DNA of 64,000 nt from Phytophthora quininea (GCA_011947345.1 JAAVTG010000621.1:124001-188000), one strand, 5' to 3'; shown: positions 10,063-21,722, numbered from the stretch's first letter. The notes: a model not told the origin generated them from the letters alone. A program made the numbers and translations.

Positions 10063-11896
10063 TTATGAGGAAGCAGGCTCAGCCTCTTGGGCCTCTTTGT
10101 CGTCGCCCTTGTTCAGGCGAGGAATCATACCGAGCTGCATGCGGTTCATCACGATCACGTAGAAGAAGATGTTGACGATCATGACGCCGCCCAGCGTGAA
10201 AAACATGTACTCGATGTGGCCGTCGTTCAAGTTGGTCGGAATGTACTTGCCGAACAGCAGCACAATGATAGACAGCAGCGTACTGCCCATCGAGTTGACG
10301 AAGAAGCCGAGAGCGATGGACGTGCTGCGCATGCTCTGCGGCACTTCCGAGTAGTTGATGTCGTACGACGGGATGGCGATGAACACGCCAGCGAGCGCCA
10401 CGAGCAGGTACTGCGGGATGGCCGTCCACCACGGAATGTCGCTCATGGCGAGCTTGCTGTCGTCGTTGATCACGTACTGCGTCACTCCGCTCTCGTCCTC
10501 GTACGTAAGTAGCGGACGACTACGTCGAATCGTCTCGTACGCGCCGGTCCAGAACATGGCGATCACGGCGATGCAGTAGCCCACCAGCACCTTGCCGTAG
10601 TTGCTCGGCGGCTTACCCGCGTATTTTGGTACAGCGGATAGATGACTTTCTCGGTGAGAGGCACGAAGACCAGCACGCCAATGGGGTTGAACATTTGCAC
10701 GGTGGGGCCAGGCATCTGACTGGAGAATGGCCCGCTGCCGAGTCGCGTGTCGGTCTGCTCCACGATGGACTGGTTGTTGCCGCGTTGGTTCTGGCACACC
10801 CACCAGAACACGTTGAAGGCGTTGAACGGCAGGATGCGAATGACGCGCTTGACGCCGTCGACAAGGTCCGGGTCGAACCGACCGCCCATTGTGTCCTTGG
10901 CGCTCTCCATGAAGCTCGAGCTGCGACCGAAGTACACCCACAGCACCGTCGCGATAACGATCATGACGCCGCACGCGTACGAAATGTTGTGGCCCACTTC
11001 TCCCTGGTCCGACAGCACGGACGCAAGGATGTTGAGCAGGAAGGCGGTGATGTACAGGATCGTGCCGAGCACGACCATCTGCGCGCTGAAGTTCTTCTTG
11101 GCGTGGTCGGACACGATCTTGATGACCAATGCGATCGACTCTTTGGTAGGAGGGACGTTCACGTAGCGCTTGCGAGAGACCCAGAGCAATCCCAGGAAGA
11201 TCAGCAGCATGACGAAGCCCACGAGGTAGACCGTGACGTATCCATAGTCGGCCGGGATGGCGCCGAAGCCGTGGAGCGACACCGACGGGAACACTGCGTA
11301 ACCGATGAACGCGCCGATGTTGGCCGTCCAGTACTGGATGCCGAAAAAGAGGGCCTTCTCGGTCGGAGGTGCCGACGGTGAGAACTGGTCGCCTCCGTAC
11401 GAGATCACGAGCGACCGGAGGCAGATCTGCGAGACTGCAACGCCGAGAAACAGACCGACGTTGAAAATGACTTTACTGACCACGAGGTGGTGGTTGACGA
11501 TGGCGGGCAGTGCCGCGACGACGAGGAAGAGTAGCCCCACCGAGTCGAGTGTCGCGGCGGACAACAGCGTCTTGAACTTGCCGAGTCGCTCGTCGGAGAT
11601 GTAGCCGGCCACGATGCACATGAACTGGCTGAACGAGTCGAACGTGAGCTTCATGGAGGTGGAGCCCTTGTTGGACCACCCTAGTTTGGTGAAGAAGTTC
11701 TTGAGCGACTGCCCGATGGCGAAGCTCGTCACCTCCTCACACGCCGTGAGGACAAGCAGAAAGATGCACACATGCTTGAGCACGTTCTGGGCGTATTTGG
11801 CGGGGCGTTCGTCCCAGAGCTTGGTGTTGACGTAGCCGGTGACGGACGGCGTCAGTTGGGGGTGAGCACCGGCGACGGTGCAGATTTGCTGGCCAT
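10063..11896 (-). CDS. Proton-dependent oligopeptide transporter (POT/PTR, SLC15)
   Basis: A multi-spanning plasma-membrane symporter for di- and tripeptides, nitrate or related substrates. At least ten hydrophobic segments are visible. The family landmarks are TACEEVTSFAIGQSLKNFF (TM1 ExxER-like region), GDQFSPS after TM4, FGIQYWTANIGAFIG, and a C-terminal half with GVFIAIPSYDINYSEVPQSMRSTSIALGFF, which matches the usual EFAYSQAP-S-MKS motif. The gene starts at ATG 11896 (MASKSAPSP) and ends at 10063. Two one-base breaks are seen, one in a CCCCC run near 11858 and one near 10615. The protein is continuous and conserved across both, so they look like assembly deletions. It probably serves in amino-nitrogen uptake. 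Confidence 0.82.
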
Positions 11897-13011
11897 CTGC
11901 GCGAACGGAGGCGAGTTTGAAAGTGAACTACCGAGACAGATTGGTCGGGGCGAACGCTTGATCGAAACGACATGCCCAGTCGAGGGCTCCCGCTCGGCTG
12001 TCGTGACAGCTTTGACAGCTCTCCGACTACCCCGAACCGGACAAACCAGCCGATTGTCGGGGCCCACCTCACGAAAGCTGAAGTGTAGGCCGCGATTGGC
12101 GGTGTCATTGGCCAGACCTAGGCCAATTAGGACTGGCACCACGACGAACGAGGGCTTTTTGTCGTTGCTCTTCTCCGTGGGGCAGCACCGGCGGCAATGT
12201 ATCAGTGCAGCAGGGACCGCGGAAGCGGAAGACGAGTCTCTATGAAGCACAACGCTAGGCTTTGACCCCAGCTGAAGCTTTCGTTTCCGACGGCACCGCG
12301 TGACGAAAGCGTCAACGACTTGAAGGCGGTTGCAACACGGAAACCGAATTGTCATTATGATGCACGACGGGCGACTACAAAAGTTTTTGCTAGCTGTGCC
12401 AGAACACTAGTTCGACGATCTGGTAGCAGCAAAAGCAACGTCCTTGGATCTTTTACTGCATCTGACAACAACGTCTTCGAAGGTGAAAGCTACGCAGCCG
12501 GCGTCACGGACGTAGCGCGAGAAGCTCTGACCCGGGTGATCGTCGTGGTCGTGTACGGGAAGCGCTACGAAAACACCCTTGCATGCGTCAAAGCCCAGCA
12601 GCAGCATGTTAACTGCGCTCCTCGCTCAGCGATGTCGCGACCATCGAGATGCTTCAACTTGCACTGGGAACGCGTCCGAGATCGCGGCAGCGATTCGCTC
12701 GCGGTCGTTCCCGTCATTGCACCGGCCGAGCCAATCACGCCGGTCAAGACACCGGATGCACATTTAACAGCACCGACGACACGGTCTCCGCTATCGCCCG
12801 TGCGGTCGATTGGCCTGGAGCAAGATCCAATCAACCACACCGCCACCACCACTGTCATCTCACGCGAAGAGCGCCAGGAAAGTGATATTCGCGTCGTGCG
12901 ATGTGCAGCGGCGATGCTTCGGAGCCTTGCACAACGATGATATTCTTTCGGTGACGGCATTTCGGACGCGTCTTCTTCATCTTTTCGCGTCCCCCAAACA
13001 AGATCGCGGAT
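11897..13011. other. Intergenic, divergent promoter region
   Basis: About 1.1 kb between the start of the peptide transporter (minus) and the first dioxygenase (plus). A 206-codon open frame at 12320-12940 has no recognisable domain and a composition unlike the neighbours. I see no supported gene. Confidence 0.4.
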
Positions 13012-13026
13012 CTCACTTTGCGATTC
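13012..13026 (+). promoter_or_regulatory. Oomycete initiator-like motif of the dioxygenase gene
   Basis: CTCACTTTGCGATTC lies 26-40 nt upstream of ATG 13052. It is nearly identical to the element before the F genes. Confidence 0.5.
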
Positions 13027-13051
13027 TCCACATCACCGGACTACCGTCGCC

Positions 13052-14281
13052 ATGGCCCCCAACACCAGAACGCCGACAAGGCCAAGACGTCGTCGACCAC
13101 GGACGCCGCTGCCACCAGGCCGGCGGCGGTCAAGAACGCGCTGCTGCAGGACCCGGTCAAGCACTCCGAGTTCGAGCACCCGGAGCTGCTGAGCGTGTAC
13201 CCGGAGACCAAGTACGACCCCATCCCAGTCCTCGACGTTGGCGAAGACCGAGCACTCAAGGCCGACCGCACTTTCAAAACCTGCTGGCCAACGCTGAAGT
13301 GAAGCACCTGGCGCCAAAGATTGGCACCGAGCTGTCCGGTCTCCAACTGCACGAACTCACCAACGCCCAACGCGATGAGTTGGCTCTTTTGGTGGCCGAA
13401 CGCGGCGTCGTCTTCTTCCGCGACCAGGAGATCAACATTGACCAGCAACTGGAGCTGGGGCGCTACTACGGACCCCTGCACATCCACCAGAACTTGGGCC
13501 ACCCGGAAGGCTACAACGAGGTGCTGGTGGTGGAGAACTCGGTCAAGACGAGCGAGGGCTTCCTCAAGCGCCAAATGTACGACCCGTTCAACGCCTGGCA
13601 CAGCGACATCTCCAACGAGCGTCAGCCGCCGTCGTACACGAGCTTCAAAGTGCTGACCAACCCCCGGTGGGTGGTGACACGCTCTGGGCGTCTGCATACG
13701 AAGCCTATGACCGTCTCACGCCTCCGTTCAAGGAGTTCATTTCCGGATTGACAGCGATCCACACGGGCAAGGTACGTTTGCAGTAGTGCGGTGGTGTTTT
13801 CAATAGCTAACGCTGTGCATTATTGCGGACAGCCTCAAGCTGAGGGAGCTGCAGCTCGCGGGCAGGTCATTCGTCGTCCGCCGGTGGAATTTGAGCACCC
13901 AGTGGTGCGTACACACCCCGTCACGGGACGTCGCGCTCTCTACGTCAACCCTGCGTTCACGAAGCGCATCGTGCAGCTCTCGGCTGCAGAGTCCGGTACG
14001 CAGTTCACGTACTATTCGCCATAACTGTATGTGTGCATCGATCTCTGACACGTTGTGGCATTTTTGCAGACGCGGTGTTGAGACTGCTGTACCAGCACGT
14101 GACCGAGGGCCACGAGTTCCAAGTGCGCTACAGCTGGACGAAGAACGCCGTCGCGATTTGGGACAACCGCGCCACGTTCCACTACGCCACGTTCGACTAC
14201 CTCCCGGGCAACAGACACGCCGTCCGTGTGACTCCGCACGGCGAGATCCCGTACTTCGACCCTGAGCAGCAGCCCAAGTAA
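13052..14281 (+). CDS. TauD/TfdA-family Fe(II)/2-oxoglutarate dioxygenase, copy 1 (frameshifted)
   Basis: An alpha-ketoglutarate-dependent sulfonate/taurine-type dioxygenase. Exons are about 13052-13771, 13833-13995 and 14070-14281, with introns at the same sites as copy 2. The Fe-binding HxD is in [15 protein letters not shown], the distal His in [12 protein letters not shown], and the 2-oxoglutarate Arg in NRHAVRVT. Exon 1 carries three apparent one-base losses, in the CCCCC after the ATG (~13058), in the A run at ~13278 and near AACCCCCGG at ~13665. All lie in or beside homopolymers. Either this copy is decaying or the assembly has dropped bases. It is ~80% identical to the adjacent copy 2 by eye, so this is a tandem duplication. 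Confidence 0.75.
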
Positions 14282-14801
14282 AGGGATCGACTGTAGCGTC
14301 GGAGTGTATAACCGAGATCGAAAATTGATGTAGTGGTGTCTAGCAGAACGAGGCTATAGGAGGCTGTTGCAGGAGTAAAGCTCAACGCATTCTTTCTCAA
14401 AAGTTTTCGCTGATCGGTCTTGGGTCTGTCGACTATCCCAGCGGCCATCTTGCCGACTCTGAACTTGCAGCAAACCGCCGGAAAGCGTCAAAAGGCTTTG
14501 CAGCTTTGTCAGTCTTGTTTGTCGTGTTGATTCGCTAGCAGCCGCCCAATCGAAGCGGCTCGGTGCACTTGCACTTGCACTGCTTTTTTCACAGCTGGAA
14601 TCGACAATGCGCTTTTGGAGTGACGGTTCAAGATGCAGGGCCAATTGGAGGCGCCGGAAAACGACAAGTCACCACCAACTCCAGCAACCCTACATGGCCC
14701 ACCTCTCCGAGGAATGACCGTGCAAGGCTTCTAGTGCATTCTACTGCTCGATCGCCCAAGTCCTCTCGGTTCACCACTTTCCAATTCACCACCAAGTCCC
14801 G
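14282..14801. other. Intergenic between dioxygenase copies
   Basis: About 520 bp without a supported gene. A CCACTTTCCAATTC stretch near 14772-14785 could be the initiator of copy 2. Confidence 0.35.
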
Positions 14802-16039
14802 ATGGCTCCTCAACAACAAGAACTCCAGGTCGTCTCGACCACCACCGTCCCGACGCCGTCCCCTCTGAAGACGGCGACAACTACGTCGACCCCAATTGCA
14901 GTGAAGAACGCGCTTCTACAAGAGGTGGAGCACGCCGAGTTCGAGCACCCAGAACTACTGAGCGTGTTCCCCGACGCGACGTCCGAGCCGATCCCAGTCC
15001 TGCCCTACGACGACCGCGCACAGTATGCCGACCGAACGTTCAAGAACCTTTTGGCCAACGCTGAAGTCAAGCATCTAGCCACGAAAATCGGCACCGAGCT
15101 GTCGGGTATACAACTGCATGAGCTCACGGACGCCCAGCGTGACGAGCTGGCACTTCTGGTGGCCGAACGCGGTGTGGTGTTCTTTCGCGACCAAGAGATC
15201 GACATTGACCAACAATTGGAGTTAGGACGCTACTACGGTCCGCTGCACGTGCACCAGAACTTGGGCCACCCAGAGGGTTACCCCGAAGTGCTCGTGGTCG
15301 AGAACTCGGTCAAGGACACGGAGAAAATCGTCAAGCGCCAGACGTACGACCCCGACAACGTGTGGCACAGCGACGTGTCGAACGAGCGCCAGCCGCCGTC
15401 CTACACGACGTTGAAAGTACTGACTAACCCTGATGTCGGTGGTGATACGCTCTGGGCTTCCGCCTACGAAGCGTACGAGCGGTTGACGCCTCCGTTCAAG
15501 AAGTTTATCGAAGGACTGACGGCAATTCACAGCAGCAAGGTACGAACGTTTTTGGTGGTGCTGTGGTGGTGAAAAGACCATTCTCACGGAATTTTTCTTC
15601 GCTGTAGGCTCAAGCAGAGCGCGCGACAACGCGTGGACATACAATCCGCCGCCCACCGGTCGAGTTCGAGCACCCGGTGGTGCGCACTCACCCTGTGACC
15701 AAGCGCAAGGCTCTCTTTGTGAACCCTGCATTCACGAAGCGCATCGTCCAGCTCTCCGCTGCCGAGTCAGGTATGAATTCGTGCGGTACTGTGGGTTTGA
15801 ATTCCATCTAACGTTTTGTCATGGTTCGTACAGCTGCGGTGCTCAAGCTCTTGTACAAGCACATTACACAAGGCCACGAGTTCCAAGTGCGCTTCCGCTG
15901 GACGAAGAACGCGGTTGCTATCTGGGATAACCGCGTGACAGCCCACTACGCCACTTTCGACTATCTTCCGGGCAACCGTCACGCCGTCCGAGTCACCACT
16001 CAAGGAGAATCTCCTTTTATCGATAGCGAAGCCGCATAA
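14802..16039 (+). CDS. TauD/TfdA-family Fe(II)/2-oxoglutarate dioxygenase, copy 2 (intact)
   Basis: Three exons, 14802-15539, 15608-15770 and 15834-16039, with GT-AG introns of 68 and 63 nt. They give an uninterrupted protein of ~368 residues. The family motifs are [18 protein letters not shown], then [15 protein letters not shown] (HxD metal ligands), [28 protein letters not shown] (distal His) and NRHAVRVT (2-oxoglutarate Arg). The family hydroxylates alkylsulfonates or related small molecules to release sulfite. The true substrate cannot be read from the sequence. No secretion signal is seen, and the N-terminal 40 residues are Thr/Pro-rich. It is in tandem with copy 1, 520 bp upstream. Confidence 0.88.
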
Positions 16040-16267
16040 AACTTCTTGGTATGCTGAGGCAAACTGCATTCCCTGAATAAATAATGTACTTTTACTTGCG
16101 GATTGAATTCAAGCGTATTCTCTGCTCAACGCACTGGAAACTCTACTTTGCAGGAGATTATGTACACAACGAACAAGGCTGGGCATGTCAGAAGCAATTC
16201 AATTCTTATTCAGTTCAAGTTCAATTCTACGTCTCCAGCCTTGTAGTCTAACCTGGCTACGGTTGAC

Positions 16268-17281
16268 CTATAGGGCAGTTCCCTTGGATCCGTTCTAGCG
16301 GCTTCCCGTCGTAATCGACGGCGTTCCCTTCACCACCGCAGTGTAGTATGTCCCGGGTAGTTGTAGTCTGATGACCAACACAACACACAACAGTGTGGGA
16401 GCTACCCCACAACAATATAGCTGAATGTATTGTATGAAAGCTTCCCAAGCACTTGAGGGCTTGGAAGCAAATCGAGAACTGGCGTTGTAGGTCAGCTACA
16501 ACGCTCAATGCAATCGTAAATGTGCAGTTTGACATACAAACTCCAAGTACAGCAACCGGGTCAGGCACTGGCAGCCTAGCCGGTTGCATCGTATGCAGTT
16601 CGTGTCCACAACTGGGAGCTGGTGGACACTTCTGTTATCGAACTCTGGCGCCTGTATAGGTGGAGTCAAGCTGAAACGCCTGGAATCCACTACACGCAGT
16701 CGGCCGGGGCTGCTTCACGGGTGTCGTCGTGCCTTTCACCAGAGAAACATTCTTGACTGGAGCGGTGTTCTTCGCGGTCAACGCATTTTCACCGGAGCAG
16801 CATTCTTCACGGGCGACGAGTTCTTTACGGTGGCGGGGGCCGGAGGAGGAGCCACCACCGACGTCTTCACTTCGACCGGAAAGTACTTCTTCACCTCCTG
16901 CTTGCTCGGTGTGCCAACTTTCTTCACCGACTGCTGCTGTTTGCGCGGCGAGTCCATCTTAGTGTTGCTACTGTTTGAACGAGGACGGATGCTCTTGGTC
17001 TGCAGAGCCGACCTGTCCTTGCTGGCATCCCAGACCGACGCATCGGCCTTCTTCACCAGCGTGCGGATCGCGTCGTAGATGTACTGGCCGCCCACCTGCA
17101 GCATGGCGTCCTGGAACTTGGTCGACTGGGCCTGTTTGGTGATACGCAGAAGACGGTCACGAGTGACCTTGTCTGTCACCTTGCCACCGGTGGTGGTGAC
17201 GAGCTTCAGACCCTTGTTGGACAGCGTCAGCACCAGACGCGAGTTGCTGTCCACGGCCACAATATCCTGGAGTCGCTGGCA
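16268..17281 (-). pseudogene. Family F gene, 3' half of a split copy
   Basis: On the minus strand this gives the C-terminal block of a long F member (QRLQDIVAVDSNSRLVLTLSNKG, KFQDAMLQVGGQYIYDAIRTLVKKADAS) and the PVK tail, ending KNAAPVKMR after the familiar frameshift. The final tail (16268-16341, homologous to the end of the 62467 gene) is separated from the rest by a 353-bp insertion at 16342-16694. The 5' edge stops abruptly at 17281, where PIG-N sequence begins. The missing N-terminal half is found at 28034-28390 and 32599-32647, also on the minus strand. About 149 bp of the central region is absent from both halves. This copy is dead. Confidence 0.75.
16342..16694. mobile_element. 353-bp TG...CA element (solo-LTR-like) inside family F tail
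   Basis: The insertion interrupts the F reading frame exactly. Flanks are CGCAG at 16337-16341 and again at 16695-16699, a 5-bp target duplication. The ends are TGTAGTATGT and ATCCACTACA, giving a short inverted TGTAGT/ACTACA terminus. There is no coding capacity. TG...CA ends plus a 5-bp duplication are typical of a solo LTR of a Gypsy or Copia element. A second insertion of the same length lies at 28391-32598. Confidence 0.72.
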
Positions 17282-19718
17282 GTGTTCCGACATTTCCAGA
17301 AATTACTGGGCAATGCAAGAGAAGACCAAGCTTTGAAAAAGAAATTACATGCGGAAGGCGTAGTAGTGTTCTGCCATTATCTGGGCATTGATTCCAATGG
17401 ACACGCGCACCGACCGAACTCCAAGGATTATTTAAACAACATTGCGTTAGTAGATGAGTTAGTGGAGAAGACGTATCGGATGGTGGAAGACTTTTACGAG
17501 TACGATGGACGCACGGCGTACGTGTTCACTGCGGACCACGGAATGGGCTTGAAAGGTGCTCACGGTGACGGCGATCCGGCGAATACTCGCACGCCTCTGG
17601 TTGTTTGGGGCGCAGGTGTGCAGGGACCAACTGTCGTTAACAGAGAGGAAAAAGGGTTTGATATTGATCTGCCAACACAGTCACGAGCACAGGTACGAGC
17701 TCAGTTACAGGCACAGGAAGATCAGGAACAGGCTGCAGTCGGTGAATGGGGAGCGTTGGACAAATTAGTGAGAAAGGATGTGATGCAGGCAGATGTGGCC
17801 CCACTTATCAACGCGCTGTTGGGGTTACCTTACCCACGTAATTCCGTTGGCGTACTGCCGTTTTCGTACCTTGCGAAAGGAGCGTACCGTGCAAATGCGG
17901 TGCGGTCCAATGCACAGCAGTTATACCTTCACGCTTTACGGAAGGAGCAGGAGAAGCGATCGCGTACGCTGCTGCGATTTGTTCCGTACGGTCCATTCCG
18001 TGACCGAGTCCCTGAGCTCTCCGGGAGCTTGCAAATGCTTACGAAGCGGCTATTCAAAATGATGAAACATTCAACAGCTACGGACGTGTGGAAGTGCTGA
18101 GTCAGGAGCTGATTGAAATCTGTCTGGCCACACTAGAGTATTTCCAGAGATACGACTGGTTCTTCTTGTTCAGTATCGTTGTGTTGGGTTATATTGGGTG
18201 GATGGTTGTCGTTGGTGTGGCGTATCTACATCCCAGAGACTTTAGTGTAGCTTGGTTACTCGGAGTGCATGGCAAGCAGCTGGATATAAAGCTGTGTACT
18301 ACGATATTTGCGGTTTTTATCTATCTGGCGCTTGAAGGATCCCCCACAACGTACTATTTGTACGTCTTGTTCCCACTACTTTTTGGCATCTTTACCTGGA
18401 ACCACAGAGACTTGATCCGTGACGCATGGACTTTTAATGCAGACAATAACCGTGCTACAACTGGGTGGAAGTGGTGGGCAGAACGCATTTTGATTGTCAT
18501 GTGTTTGGAGCTTGTCGTCATGGGCTACGAACGTCGAGAGATCTTTGGAGTACTTTTCTCGTTGTTAGCGCTGTGGCCACTGGTCGGCAGATCTGCGAGC
18601 AATGATCAAAATGAAAGTGAAGATGCTCGTTGGTCTGGGAAATTCCCATCACCAAGTCGGTGTTGGTCGGTTAGTTGTTTGCTCATCTCAGTGTTCCCGT
18701 GTTTACCAGCTGAGTACGGCGAGCACACGGCACTGGTGAATATTGGGGCTCTTCTAACCTTGTTATTTGCTGGTGTTGTGTCGAGTTTGACCACCTCCAA
18801 CCAGCAAAACATTTGGACAAACCCGTCTTTCATCATAAGCACAGCACCATTGGTACTATCGATTGCTACGCTTCATGGTACGATGCAGTACTCGGACGGA
18901 GAGCGTAGCAAGCCACCCTTCTTGCTCACAGCTGCCAACTGGGTGTTGTCTGCTTTCCCGATCGTCGGGCTACTCATGAAACTGACAAAGCGTTCGTCCA
19001 AGCCTTCGATTGCCTTAGAAGTCGGGACTGGCTGTCGTGATCCGCTACTACTACAAGCAGAAGTAGAACAATTTGTAGTGCGGATTGTCGATGTGCTGTT
19101 GGCGTTCGCTCCATCGTTCACTCTACTCAGTATCGCCTACGAGGTGCTATTCTACGTGGTGCTATTCTACGTGGTGCTTTGTGGTGTTCTCGTCAGTTGG
19201 CTGCTGCTGGAAGCTGAAGCTTCGTCTGGATCGTCCCCATCGATATGGCGCGAGGTTCAACGTGCATTTGTCTTCTTGCTGCTCGTCAACATCGCGTTCT
19301 TCGGTACGGGCAACGTGGCAAGTATGAGTAGCTTTGAAATTTCGTCGACATACCGCTTTGTCACTGTATTGCTCCGTTCGCGATGGGAGCGCTACTGGTT
19401 GGGAAGATTCTGATTCCATTCGTGGTGGTAGCTTGTACGTTTCACCTCATTCTGCTGCTGCCATCAGCGGAAATTTCGACGTCACAGAAGCCACGTCTGC
19501 CAGCTACGCGCTACTTCCTGCTGCTGGTGGCGATGTCGGACGTCCTCGCGCTCCATTTCCTCTTCTTCGTCAAGAACGAAGGCAGCTGGAAGGAGATTGG
19601 CAACTCCATCTCAATGTTCGGAATCGAATTGTGTAAAAGCAGCAAAAGTGGAGATGCTGACCATGCGTCAGCCATGCGAGGAGCTTATAACTGCGCCCTC
19701 AAAATCATGTGGAGGTAG
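17282..19718 (+). pseudogene. PIG-N/MCD4 3' fragment (copy A)
   Basis: Lacks the first ~183 codons of GPI ethanolamine-phosphate transferase, including the N-terminal membrane anchor and the metal-binding VADGCRADKF motif. It keeps the second part of the alkaline-phosphatase-like domain (FCHYLGIDSNGHAHRP, FTADHGMGLKGAHGDG) and the multi-span C-terminus. Relative to the intact gene at 24498 it has two one-base deletions, near 18018 (CTCTCCGGGAG) and near 19371 (GTATTGCTCC), and a 3-bp deletion near 19527. Truncation alone makes it non-functional. It is the sense-strand content of the duplicated block. Confidence 0.85.
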
Positions 19719-20263
19719 TTGCGGGAGTTTTGAGGCCGACGTTATCAACGTACGCCACGATGATCGTCGTGTCATCGATGACCTGCTCCTCCTTCATCCA
19801 GCGGCGGTTGGCCTCCATAATCAGCAGATCGACTGCCACTTTGGGATCTTGCTGGCCCATGGCGATCTCCATGCACTCTTCGTTCGACATGAACTCCCAC
19901 AGACCGTCAGTAGCGACGATCAAGCAGCGGTCGTTCTCATCCAACCACCGAGAAGTAAACTCAGGCTCGGACAGCACACCAGCAGTGTGGGCGACAGCAT
20001 CACCCAGCGATCTCGACATGGCCAGACCTGGGACGTCCATGTGGCCAAGCCACACACGCGGAGGGCCGTCAATACCATCGTCGTACTCCACAGCGAACAC
20101 GCGACCACCACTGGCAATAATACGAGCCTTCTCATCCGGACGGTCGGGCTTGTGGTCGACCGACAGCTCTTTGCAATCCATCGCCTCGGGGCCTGCAGCT
20201 CCCAATTTCTTGACAAATCCACGGGTAATGCGAGAGTCGCCGACATTGCCCACCACCACGAGG
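17282..20263. repeat. Segmental duplication, copy A (~2.98 kb)
   Basis: Direct repeat of 25047-28033. By eye the two differ by about 20 substitutions and three indels (1, 1 and 3 bp), i.e. ~99% identity. The left edge abuts the split F gene at 17281/17282. The right edge is internal to PP2C. Confidence 0.9.
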
Positions 20264-20802
20264 TTATCTCTCACAACCGACACCACTGCGGTGGTTCCGC
20301 TGAACTCCGTGTCGATACTCGGGTCTCGTAGCACCATCTGCTCGACGGATCGAATCGTTTCCGCGATGGCCGTCTTGATGCCGTCCACATCTTGAGCAAT
20401 CGCTTCCTTACGAGCGAAGTTTGCGTTGGCGAACAATTCCGTTGCAAACTTGTCGCGAATGGCTCCAGACACGCCGTCACCAGCTTCACCGTGGCCGTCG
20501 AACACACAGAGCAGCAGAGACTGAGTGGTCTGGTCATATTTGATGACCATGGCGTCCTGGTTCTTCTTGCGGGGATTATACGGCGCGTATCCTTTCTTCG
20601 AGAGACCGGCAAAGGCCACCACGGCACAAGTGCCGTCCGCCAAGACGTGCGCACTGCTGTCGACGTCTTCCATAGTGGCAGCAGCCATTCCGTCGACCAA
20701 TTTGTTGTCGCTAACAACCGACAATCGACGATGTTGCAGACCCAGCGAGTGGTCCCCGCCAGTCTGCGCCAACGGGATCTTGCCCGGTCGTGATCCATTC
20801 AA
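19705..20802 (-). CDS. PP2C-family Ser/Thr protein phosphatase (PPM), complete copy
   Basis: A metal-dependent phosphatase. The domain runs from GYAPYNPRKKNQDAMVI (motif 1 region) through LLCVFDGHGEAGDGVSG (metal-binding DGHG), SGTTAVVSVVRDNLVVVGNVGDSR (GDSR) and LAMSRSLGD to LIVATDGLWEFMSNEE (metal-binding DG) and VIDDTTIIVAYVD (DDxT). The open frame has no ATG at its upstream end. The first in-frame ATG is at about residue 39 (MAAATMEDVDSS), so either translation starts there or a 5' exon exists. The last 14 nt of the coding region overlap the end of the convergent PIG-N frame. A truncated second copy lies at 27475-28033. Confidence 0.85.
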   Translation of the reverse strand: MNGSRPGKIPLAQTGGDHSLGLQHRRLSVVSDNKLVDGMAAATMEDVDSSAHVLADGTCAVVAFAGLSKKGYAPYNPRKKNQDAMVIKYDQTTQSLLLCVFDGHGEAGDGVSGAIRDKFATELFANANFARKEAIAQDVDGIKTAIAETIRSVEQMVLRDPSIDTEFSGTTAVVSVVRDNLVVVGNVGDSRITRGFVKKLGAAGPEAMDCKELSVDHKPDRPDEKARIIASGGRVFAVEYDDGIDGPPRVWLGHMDVPGLAMSRSLGDAVAHTAGVLSEPEFTSRWLDENDRCLIVATDGLWEFMSNEECMEIAMGQQDPKVAVDLLIMEANRRWMKEEQVIDDTTIIVAYVDNVGLKTPATTST

Positions 20803-21192
20803 TCCTGACGCCCATGCTTTCCTGTCGCCATTGCCATACGAGCGTCACACTGAAATTCCTGAATGGCAGCCGCACAGTTGTGGCGGCATCCTGGTCGGTC
20901 CCTCCACTTTGGGCCCATTTCGGGCCCATTTCGGATCTAATGTGCGCTTGGGATTTCGACGTGCAGGGATGCTCGAGGCACTTACCCCGAACTACAAGGC
21001 CGGTGGTCGACCTCGCACCATCCGAATCCTGGTCAGACCCTCCACCTTCCGGCCCAAGACACGCGAAGCATGTGGGCACACGGATTGTGTAGACCCCCCA
21101 AAAAAAATAAAAATACCGGTATCAGATCGCTGCCCTGGTGCCTAACATATGTGGTTCACGTAAAGTTGTGTACAGATACCGATATTTGCACA
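20803..21192. other. Intergenic with short imperfect direct repeats
   Basis: Two related stretches are seen, near 20890-20940 (CATCCTGGTCGGTCCCTCCAC with a doubled GGGCCCATTTC) and near 21020-21060 (GAATCCTGGTCAGACCCTCC). There is no gene. Confidence 0.4.
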
Positions 21193-21722
21193 TCAATCAG
21201 CATCAAAAATGGTTGTAACGACAGTTCTAAAGAACTGCGAAATGTGCTTCGGAGACTTCGTCCGGAATGCCAGGATATCGAAATGGTAGAACACTGTTTT
21301 TTTCACGTGCCCGTCATTAGAACCAATGTGGAGCGAACTATGGAGCCGGTGGTCGACGTTCTTTTGCGTCGATCGAAGCTGGAGGTTGCTACTCTTCCCA
21401 AGATTGCAAGACCTCCGTAGGAACAGGAGAAGTGAGCACAAACAACTGATACTTCTAAGGAGGATCTACACAGCGATAGTGTTTCACGCAACATGGCGGC
21501 TCAGGAACGACATTCATTGCCAGGAAACGACAGCTGAAGTGCCGAATATTCTCAATCTGCTGAACTCGTTCAAGATGCACTACCAATTCCTCTACCAACA
21601 CACACATGAGCTTCATTGCAACCGCGCTACTGTGGTTTGCGTGCTGCAAAAACTTGGTTTTGATCCGCCAGAAATCAATACCCCGGAACCGATGCACCAC
21701 ATGTGGACGACACGAACGTAAC
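21193..21722 (+). pseudogene. Relic of a non-LTR retrotransposon (zf-RVT-like end)
   Basis: Joining short plus-strand frames gives the layout seen after reverse transcriptase in LINE-type elements. There is a Cys-containing ECQ...VEHCFFH / FFTCP-type zinc knuckle region, a Trp-rich segment (MWSELWSRWSTFF), then a helix with LRRIYTAIVFHATWRLRNDIH, like the IWRxRN motif of oomycete RT tails. Several stops and shifts make it dead. No RT palm motif is present. The assignment rests on motif resemblance only. Confidence 0.4.

Noticed and set aside
10087..11381. Long plus-strand frames opposite the peptide transporter
   Set aside because: They are antisense shadows of a conserved GC-rich gene. Their His/Glu/Asp-rich translations have no domain.
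12320..12940. 206-codon open frame upstream of the first dioxygenase
   Set aside because: No domain, low-complexity composition, and it overlaps other equally open frames. Probably intergenic.
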